DNA of 64,000 bases. Origin: Tricholoma matsutake. Lineage: Eukaryota > Basidiomycota > Agaricomycetes > Agaricales > Tricholomataceae. Location of the stretch: positions 2,232,001 through 2,296,000 of the forward strand of contig AP026543.1 in assembly GCA_026075535.2 (NCBI GenBank), in the 5' to 3' direction. The position numbers and the translations under genes are program-made. Shown piece after piece: positions 56,341 through 64,000 of this stretch. Under the pieces are notes generated by a model, which was not told the DNA's origin, did not search any database, and saw nothing but the letters and a program-made list of their open reading frames with translations. Each line of letters begins with the position of its first letter. The stretch's first letter is position 1.

Positions 56341-57300
56341 CCTACATCCCTCACATCTAATGTGAGGGATAATACAATACAATTAACTACATAAAAAACA
56401 CCCTCCCTCACACCTTGTGCAAGGGGGAGTCCTACAAATATTTATTTACATATAAGACTCACCTGCATCGGATGTGAGGGGAGGGTGACAATTATAAATA
56501 AAAAGAAAATCCCCTCACCCACGTAAAACACAGGCAAGGGGGAAGGCATTAATATGAATTTAAAAAAACCCCTCCCAGGGCAAAATGGGGGGAGGGGGCG
56601 GTGTCTTGTTGTGGTCCCCCCCATCCTGCGTGCATCTCCGTGGTAAAGAAATAAGACCAGAAAAAAAAAAACCTACAGCCCAAGGGATGTCGACGTCCCT
56701 TGGGCCCTCTTGCATCATGGTGGGTGCATCTTCCTGGTTGCATCGTCCCAGTGGGCAGCTTTCATCTGTTGCTGCTGTTGCCATCATTGTCCCGCATGGT
56801 TGCTGTCATTGTGTCATTCCTGTTGTCCTGTGTCCCATGGTGCTCCTTGTGGTGCTCCCCGCTGTGTGTTCCCATTGTCATTCCCCTCGTCGTCATTGCC
56901 ATTCCACCCGCAATCTACCCCCCCAAGCAGTGGCTCGTGGGGCTGGAGGCGGGTGGTGTGTCGTTGGCCCTGTGGTTGTTGTCCGTTGTGGTTGGCAGCC
57001 ATGCTTCATGTTCTGGGGGGTTCTGGTGCTGGTAGATGGCAGCATCATTGTTGTCATTGCCTGCACACACTCACGATCCACTCTATGAGCAGGGGCTCAC
57101 AGGCATGGGGTGGGTGTGTTGGCTCGTTTGCAGGGGGTGGTGTCGTTACTAGTAGATTATAACCTAGAAAACTAAAAAAACAAGTTAGTTATTTTATAAA
57201 AACAAAAAGCAAATGAAAAAAACTCACATAGGGCCCAAATGATGCGATCTGCATCGTTTGGGCCTGTGTTGGCTTGTTTGTGGGTGGTGGCATCGTTACT
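56341..57300. repeat. Palindrome-rich composite, block 3
   Basis: Same order of hairpin types as block 2. CCCTC/GAGGG hairpins include a perfect one at 56346-56370 (11-bp arms ATCCCTCACAT/ATGTGAGGGAT, loop CTA) and weaker ones near 56401, 56458, 56513 and 56571. A GCCCAAGGGA/TCCCTTGGGC repeat is at 56678-56705 and decayed AGC-type hairpins near 56919 and 57085. A 33-bp inverted repeat with one mismatch (GGCCCAAATGATGC arms) is at 57232-57264. Only low-complexity frames occur, no gene. Confidence 0.75.
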
Positions 57301-57701
57301 AGTAGATTATAACCTAGAAAACTAAAAAAATGAGTTAGTTAGTTTATAAAAACAAAAACCAAATGAGAAAAACTTATGTAGCATCATTTGGGCCCACATT
57401 GGCTCATTTGCAAGTGGTGGCATTGTTGCCAGTAGATTATAACCTACCATCATTTGGGCCCGTGTTCCATCCAGTTGGCTTGTTTGAAGGTGGTAGTGAT
57501 GGTGGGAGTGGGCATGGGAATGGTGGTGGCATGCATGCACACAGTGGTGGTAGTGGTCGAGTGGAGGGGAGGGAGGGAGGTGGTGGCGTCGATGGTGGTG
57601 GTGAGTGATGAGCTGGGCAACCTTGATGATGCGACTGTGTGCTTTGTCATACAAAGCCAAACAGTGGTATATAGTTGCATCAATGGCCACAAACAATAAC
57701 G
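57301..57701. other. Gene-free stretch, short direct repeats
   Basis: A block of about 70 bp (TAGTAGATTATAACCTAGAAA...AAACAAAAA) occurs at about 57150-57225 and again at 57299-57365, with TTTGGGCCC half-palindromes nearby. No gene is seen. Confidence 0.45.
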
Positions 57702-58065
57702 GCTGCATAGTGTAATGGTAATGCATGTCTGTACTCTCTTACTTAGTCATGAGGCTACAGGTTCAAATACCATTTGTGACATTATTTTGCTAAGCTCAAA
57801 TGCTCTGTTCAGATGCATGTGGACTGTCCTTGCTCATCCAACCTGGTTGATCATGGATGTGGACAGATGAAATCTGTGGACTCCGAGTAAAATATGCGGA
57901 ATCTGTGTTAGTCTGCATGGATCCATGCGGACTGTCACACCCTGTTGCACAGCTAAAATGGTTTATTGTATGGATTGCAAATCTGCATGGAGTCTGTGTG
58001 GATCTGTGCGGAGTCCATGCAATTCCACACAGATCTGTGCGGAACATATGGGGCAGTGTAAAGAC
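57702..58065 (+). repeat. SINE-like repeat with tRNA-like head, locus 5
   Basis: The head at 57702-57782 has A-box-like TAGTGTAATGG and B-box-like GGTTCAAATACC. A body with GTGGACTCCG, GCATGGATCCATGCGGAC and GGAGTCTGTGTGGATC blocks follows (57860-58035), ending GGAACATATGGGGCAGTGTA. Order and orientation match locus 3. The acceptor stem is not convincing. Confidence 0.5.
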
Positions 58066-58128
58066 CTCCATGACTGATATAAACATAGGAAGGGGCTGGG
58101 TACCCTACCCAGGGGTTGTCCCCTTACA
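58066..58128 (-). repeat. Chromovirus-type LTR 5' end
   Basis: The reverse complement begins TGTAAGGGGACAACCCC. It adjoins the hAT transposase relic on the right. Confidence 0.55.
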
Positions 58129-59065
58129 CTGAGCTCATCAACCCATCCACCCATGAATTGATTGCATGCATCAAAATCTTCAGCAGGAAGTTTGAAATAT
58201 TCTTTGAGCTCATTGACAGATGGCTCCTCTTTCCTGCAATATTGAGCCATGAAGGATTTCTGAGGGGAACCCACAATAGGTTTGGTTTGAATGGATGGAC
58301 TCAGAAAATTCACTGATGACAGTGTAGAGATGAATGCATGTGCATAATTCTAATGGAAGTAGTTGAAGAGGTTTGATTTTGATTGTTCAAGGTGCTCGGC
58401 AAGCATTGGGTCATTGGCATAATCTATCTTCATGCCCTCATATGATATCCAAGAATCAAGCACTGTTATCATTCAATCAGTAAGTGAATGATTGCACAGA
58501 CAATTAGGCATATACATGCAGCCCATGTATGGAAGGGGGATGCATTGTACTGGTAGTAATCACTGAGTTTGCGGTGGGCATCTGTGAGTCCCACTTTAAT
58601 ATTTGGCGAAACTGAATCTGGAAGATTACAAAGAACAGTTTTGATGTCATCTTGTAGTCCTTGAAATATTGCATGTGTTGTCAAAAGCATTGGTCCTTTT
58701 GTAGCTGACATTTCTGTTGTTTCAGCTTGTAAGGATTTGAGCCATGATGTCACCAACTTAATGGACTCCCAGTCAGTGTTGCTGAGATCATGGTTTCTTG
58801 AAACAAACAAGTCAATTGTATTGTGATAGTCGAGCACTTGTCCTGCACTATTTGATAAACTGGAGATGTACAAAGGAGTGTGACATTTGATGCACAGAGC
58901 ATTTGGTGGGTTGAAGCCCACCAGGTTCTAACACCAAGAATGAGCATCAGCAAGGCACTACAGTCATCTGAACTTCCACCTCCTTGGATAAACAGAATCT
59001 TGCGAGCCCATGATTGCTGACATTTAGGGCTTGACATTCCTCCTTGTCTCGATGATCCGTCCACC
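58129..59065 (-). pseudogene. hAT transposase relic
   Basis: The minus strand encodes LILGVRTWWASTHQML (about 58955-58905), then in another frame HNTIDLFVSRNHDLSNTDWE, LVTSWLKSLQAETTEMSATK and KLSDYYQYNASPFHTWA, and finally a hAT dimerisation-like end VNELKEYFKLPAEDFDACN (about 58210-58150). The order fits the RNase H-like catalytic region and C-terminal dimerisation domain of hAT transposases. It is broken by frame changes, and its end is cut by the LTR piece at 58066-58128. I cannot tell whether it belongs to the TAGTGTTTTAAGG family. Confidence 0.65.
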
Positions 59066-59130
59066 TATCATTGATCCCTGATCACTCGATGCTATGATTC
59101 CTTTGTTCCTCTTTCCTTCTTCCCACCTCC
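59039..59130. repeat. Tract shared with Crinkler intron 2
   Basis: CCTCCTTGTCTCG, CCCTGATC.CTCGATGCTAT and TTCCTCTTTCCTTCTTCCCA followed by CCTCC match 46296-46405, inside intron 2 of the 45.6-48.2 kb Crinkler. It overlaps the 5' end of the hAT relic. Confidence 0.65.
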
Positions 59131-59645
59131 TCACATATGTCAAATTGGTCTTGTTGCTGGTCTGGCTTAGCCACAACTCCATCGTCGTCTATGGAGGGTA
59201 AACTTTCTGATGGGAGCAATGTATATGTTGTGAAATCGCACACCGGAGTTTGTCGTACACCTTCTCCATGAACTCCCAAGCATTCTGCTAGATGACCCCG
59301 TGTGGAAGACAGTGAAATACCCCAAACGCCGCATAATGTGATTCAAACCCCATCACTGCAAACCCAGGGTACGTCATGTATCCACTTCCTTTGACCCTCC
59401 TGTGCACATTTTCGGCCAGAGACACCTGCACACCTTAGCCAACAAGACACCGAGCCTGCAATGCTTACCACATTCCAACCCTTCACCCAGTACATCAGGC
59501 AAAGGGGGGATTAGACTGATATTTTGACTCCACTCGACCTGAGGACTTCATTACAGATCCCAATGTAGGGCTACCCACCCATCCAATGCTTCTTCTCCAC
59601 GACCTGGGCAGGTCCTCAGACATGGAGCGGATCAAGCAGTTGTTT
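59131..59645 (+). other. Region upstream of the second Crinkler-like gene
   Basis: A header domain might be expected here, but I see none. Frames are short and no motif is recognised. Confidence 0.3.
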
Positions 59646-62080
59646 GTTGCCGATACAGTGTTTGTGTTGTTTTGTGTTGTTTCCATGGTGAATGGCTCAC
59701 AAATTTCCCTTGGTACAGCCATCTATTTGCCGCCTGTGGTTCTGGAAAGACTTGCCTTTCCCTTGAAGGGCTCTGCCATCATTGGGGATTTTATATCTCT
59801 TGCTGAGGCAGCTCACAGAAGCAACCATCTGGCTCCCATGACTTTGCCACTGCAACCGAGATAGTGGAAGAAATGAGTGAGTGGGATGGTGGCAGCCCAG
59901 ACTTTACCAAGAATGTCAAAGTGGCAACTCGCGCTTTTGTGATGCTAATCTGGGCCCGTGTCTTTGTTTTAAAGCAACTCTTGGAAAATCTGCCTCCCAG
60001 CACAGATGCAACAATAGCCCAGCAGCAATGGGTCCTTGTCCAAGTCCTGCCCCCATACCCTCATTTCAATAAGAAGGATGATATGTTTGCCCTTCTCGTT
60101 AGGAGTCTCTGCCCTGCTGACACTCATGTGATGCTTGACCTTTCCCACACCATGTTGGGAGGGTTAAGTGATCTAGCCAGAGTTGACGGCCTCTTCGCCA
60201 TGGTCGACGAGGCTCAAGTAGCTGCGGAGTATCTGGACAAATTGTTCCATTCCTTCACCACAGGGACTGATATGCATCCGGTTCTGCATGCGTTCTACAG
60301 ATTTCTCTGGAACACTGGCATCTTTTGGGGGGTCATCCTTGCTGGAACTGGCTTATTGATGAGCATGGTGCAGAAGGCTGTTTGTTCTCAAAGCACACAG
60401 GTCATGGACTCACGCTCAAAACCCATTGTCTTTGTTGAAGTTGGACAATTCACTAAAGGTGGGACAGCCCATAGGGAATACATTCACAAGTACCTCCCTC
60501 TTTCCCCTGGCTGCATCTCCGATGAGTGATTGGTGGAGTGAATAATGTATTGGTTTTCTGGACAGTTGGTACAGTTTTAACTGTCATGAGATGAATGATT
60601 GATGTTTAATCACAAAAGTTATTGACTAATGGCCAGCCTGATTGAACTACTACTCTACATGCAATTGGACTCATGACACTGTGTTCTTAGTGGTTTTGCT
60701 AGGCACTTGACTGGGTTCACTCTCACAGATGCAGTTGAACTGGAGGAAAGAGAACCTGCCTTAACGGTTGAGACGACGAATATGTTCAAGTATTATGAAA
60801 CAGTCAGCTTAGTGCATAGTCTTTCTGAGGGATCAGATAGTATGTGTAGTGTTTTATTGATCTGTGGAGTTCCTGACACTAGATCCTCTAGAAAAGGACT
60901 TGAAGCAGTGCCTGTTTGACTCTCTCATGCGGTGGAGGATGGCCAGTGAACCCATGTTCCTTCCCCTTGATGGCAATATGCATGAGTTAATTGCATTGGG
61001 TGTTGGCCACTTAAAGAAGGCTGGACCTTTGCAGATGTTGGAGCTGGGTACCAACTATCCTGTCTATCTTTCCGAGCCACTAGTCGCTCTACAACTGAGT
61101 GCAGTCTTTGAAATGCATTCATTGACTGGGAATAAGTCATGGATGGAATCTGCAGTCTGTACAGCTCAGAACAGGCCATTGCTTGGCTTCATATTCAAAA
61201 AAGCTGTACCAATGGTGCTCTTGGAAATGTTTGGAGGCAAATCTTGTATTTTATCTGATATTTTCCACTGCAACCAGCCTTGGGGCTCAAGAAAGGTCAC
61301 CTTGGTATCTTTGAAATGTAGCCCCAATGGTGTGATAAAGAGTTACCCTGTATTGTAGTCTTCGGGGAGCTCTGATTGCTTGGGTTTTGTGGCAAAGTCA
61401 CCTACAGACGTTCTCAAGTTCCTTAATGATCCTGCTGGAAAGTGTTTCCTTTTCCCTGATACACATATGGGTCCTGATCTCTTGTGTTTCCTTCAAGATG
61501 AGGAGACCAAAGAGTTGATTCTTCTTATGTTGCAAGCCAAAATCCTAAAGTTCCTAGGAGCACAGGCTTGGCGGCTTGCCTTAGAGTCCATTACACCTCA
61601 ATTCTTCTATACAGTTAAGGTGCGTATCATCTGATCTTATATTACCAAATTCCATTTTGCATCATAGGCAAAGGATGACAGGGTAGAGTATGCTCCATCA
61701 AAGTACCCCGGTCTTTTGAATGAAATCATGGATGTCTTGGAGTCGATGCTGGGAATTGCAGAGTACAAACCCTTGATTGAGGAGTATCAAAGCAAACTTC
61801 GCAGTTCTGGAGCTCTCGATGAGAAGTTTTCAACCAAATCACTCTGGAAAATACCCAAATACCTACGCATTGTTGTGGCACCTGCCAATGATCTACATGA
61901 AAAATGTTTGAAGGCAGATATCAACGGCGATATGAGTCTAATGTCAGATCATCTCCACCCACAGATATCATTTTTGGTACAGTTTCCTGATGATGATGTC
62001 ACAATCTCAACTTGTACTTCGACAATGCATTCCATCAGTCTCATTCAAATTTCAGACCATCAGATCTGAGATACTCAGAG
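59646..62080 (+). pseudogene. Crinkler-like NTPase-nuclease, decayed
   Basis: The plus strand carries Walker A CGSGKTCLSLEGL and GFYISC (about 59730-59800), a long helical NTPase part (59864-60529) with Walker B LFAMVDEAQ and VILAGTG, then HREYIHKYLPLSPG. After a gap come MRWRMASEPMF (about 60925) and VYLSEPLVALQL. The C-terminal PD-(D/E)XK pattern FPDTHMGPDLLCFLQ...LMLQAK lies near 61460-61545, followed by ESITPQFFYTVK and KSLWKIPKYLRIVVAP. In-frame TGA codons at 59804-59806, 60527-60529 and 60539-60541 stand where Arg is expected, and there are further frame changes. It is a different Crinkler subtype from 45554-48230, with QAK rather than VEL at the nuclease site. No header was found. Confidence 0.72.
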
Positions 62081-62799
62081 CTGAGTGATTCTCAAGTTTA
62101 TTCAATGCTATCTAATCCTTACGATTCGCATAACCCTATAAGTCTTGTTTACAATGTTTGCAATCTGTTAACAACTTTGGCCTCCACCGACTTGGACTGT
62201 CATAGCATCTGCCATTGAACCCAAAAAATCCATTACAACCTTCCACTGCAAAACCCCTGTAACCACTCCATCCTACAGGTACATCGACACTTGCTCATGT
62301 ACGAGGGAATGGTCACCGGTCTAATTGGCAATGTCCACCACTACTTGATCAACAATCAACAGTGTTGTGGTACAGTAATCTTTCCTGAGAGCGTTCTAGT
62401 TGGATCATAAAGGGAGAAGCATACAAATTACCACCACCTATCTGTGCTCTGACCCTGTCCAACTTGCATCTTCCTGTTTCCTGGTACATTAAACACTTTC
62501 ATTTTCTTCCAAACAATGCTAACAAATTGCTTCCATATCTCCACAGGTAAGCAATGTCTCCAATTTGCGAGCACAATGTCATATACAATGGCAAGAAGGT
62601 GATGATGATGGAGAGCATCCCTAACTTTGTCAACATTGTTGACAAGGTACACTTGCCTTCATGAGTCAGTCAACCTACACAATGGAACACTTCAATTATG
62701 AATGTGACTTACTGAGAATTGGACGTGGGTTACAAGACATTGGAGATACATGATTTGGGACCATCTCCTGGTCAGCTGAGTCACTCCGATGTTGCTTGC
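62081..62799. other. Gene-poor stretch
   Basis: No clear domain. The plus strand near 62540-62650 may include broken 5' sequence of the transposase relic that follows. Confidence 0.35.
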
Positions 62800-63905
62800 T
62801 GGCATTATGCAACATAGTAGGAGACGAGACCCTTGATATAGACATCAATGTAAGCTGCTGAGATCTGCCATGTTGCTTCGCTAATTGTTGATTAGGGTCT
62901 GAACGATGTGTTTCAGTCCTCTAGTGCTCAAAGCATTGAGCTTGAGTTATTGCTCATGAAGTTTATTGTGGTTGTGGGACCTTTTGCTAAAGCCATCCAG
63001 TGTCTTGAATCTCTGAATACCAACCTGGCAGATTTCTACCTTTATTGGCTAGCAATTGTTTCACAGCTTGTATATCTCTTCAGCCACAATCAAGTGGGCT
63101 TATCAGCTCAGACAATGGAGGATATTTGAGTGATTACGAATAAGTGCTTTGATCAGATGATCAACAAGTCACCCAATGATGTTTATATCACAGTGTTTTT
63201 CTTGAATCCACGTGAGTTGGGAGATACACTTCAAGAGTCATCTGATAATTCTGCACACAATTTAGATCATCGTGGTGCACAGATCTTCAAACAGATCAAT
63301 CCCCTGTCTATTCCAGCTCTCATCCTCAAACCCAATGGGACGACAAATCCTCCATCAAACACAGGAATACTGGCTTTGAAACTGACTGCACCAAAGAAAG
63401 ACATTCTAACAAGGGCTGGGCTATTGTTGCAACAGCTCTTGAAAAAATGAATATGGTGATGCATACACCAAATTGTACCCTGACCCCATTGCCATCATGA
63501 AACAGTGAAACCCTCTTTTAGCAGCTATAAATGCAGTGGATGCCCTGCATTGTCTGAAGGATGAGTTGAAACAGTATGCAAAGGGCAAAGAGCCTTTCAA
63601 TCACTGCTTTTGGGATGGGCAGACAGTGCTGTCATGGTGGACATTGGTACAGAAGGATGAGTTTGCTCAGGTTCTCGGGGTATGTTTGGCCTGACCATGA
63701 TGCTTCATTTACTTACAAGAACAATGTTCCTAGGCTCTTGCTATCAAAATTTATTCAGTCTGTGCAGTCTCGATGGTTGATGAGCGGATGGCTTCCATGG
63801 TAACAAGCATCAACACTGCAAAATGAAGTTCACAGATGGTGCACACTGTCCAAAACCATGTCCAGATCCATGCATTCCACCGTGTGAATGATCCTGATGT
63901 GCATA
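62800..63905 (+). pseudogene. hAT-like transposase relic (RNase H-like and C-terminal parts)
   Basis: The plus strand reads KFIVVVGPFAKAIQCLESLN, ADFYLYWLAIVSQL, then (after TGA near 63127) CFDQMINKSPNDVYITVFFL, later APKKDILTRAG, and LAIKIYSVCAVSMVDERMAS (about 63735-63795). The pattern PFAKAI..LE...LADVY, DVYI.AFFL and L..KI..V..S...DER matches fungal hAT-like transposases with an RNase H fold. Stops and frame changes are frequent. Confidence 0.55.
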
Positions 63906-64000
63906 TCTGAACTCCTCTGACTTTTCCTATACTTAATAGATCTCAGAAAAAAAAGAGGAAGGAGAAGCCCATTGTCAAGTGGCAGGACATGCAGAAGACT
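63906..64000 (+). other. Window end, no feature
   Basis: A Lys/Glu-rich frame with an A-run (about 63948) enters from here; too short to call. Confidence 0.3.

Overview
The window looks like a repeat-dense chromosome segment of a filamentous basidiomycete, most likely an Agaricomycete. The evidence is a cytochrome P450 gene cut by about 18 introns of roughly 47-60 nt with fungal branch and splice signals, Crinkler-type NTPase-nuclease genes, a KDZ-associated CxC-type cysteine-rich gene, RT-RNase H-tyrosine-recombinase retroelements, chromoviral Ty3/gypsy and Ty1/copia elements, and Myb/SANT-like and hAT remnants. All assignments come from reading the sequence; no database search was possible.

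Layout. 1-4547: a Ty1/copia element on the minus strand, entering from the left edge, whose gag-pol frame is open for at least 1,330 codons. 4548-11700: gene-poor DNA built from short inverted repeats, two non-autonomous hAT-like elements (5678-7204 and 8097-8677, flanked by 8-bp duplications) and a tRNA-headed SINE-like repeat. 11700-14222: 3' fragment of a chromoviral gypsy element with LTR, then a Myb/SANT-like pseudogene. 15020-18610: an RT-RH-tyrosine-recombinase element, split by a third hAT-like element (17154-17996). 18611-22400: decayed repeats and a gypsy RT scrap. 22401-25020: an apparently intact 19-exon P450. 26001-31684: a complete second copia copy with 274-bp LTRs and an AGGCC target duplication, but with stop codons and a lost integrase Asp. 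31693-36880: pieces of unrecognised multi-exon genes and tandem duplications. 36997-42747: a complete but broken Ty3/gypsy chromovirus with 200-bp LTRs and an AACTT duplication.

43570-48230 holds a duplicated promoter-like tract, a transporter gene relic and an apparently intact seven-exon Crinkler-type gene (ubiquitin-like header, P-loop NTPase, PD-(D/E)XK nuclease). 48600-58130 carries LTR pieces, minisatellite-bearing SINE-like repeats, a KDZ-associated cysteine-rich gene, a multi-exon low-complexity gene with a tandemly triplicated intron, and more palindrome-rich DNA. 58130-64000 contains a hAT transposase relic, a second, decayed Crinkler-like NTPase-nuclease and a further hAT-like transposase relic.

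Two themes connect the parts. First, inactivation is dominated by C-to-T changes: most premature stops are TGA where CGA (Arg) is expected, and LTR pairs differ only by transitions, as expected from methylated-CpG decay or a RIP-like process. Second, elements are nested: hAT in a YR retroelement, hAT in palindromic DNA, SINE-like arrays in LTRs. Only the P450, the 45.6-48.2 kb Crinkler and copia copy 1 look intact by eye.
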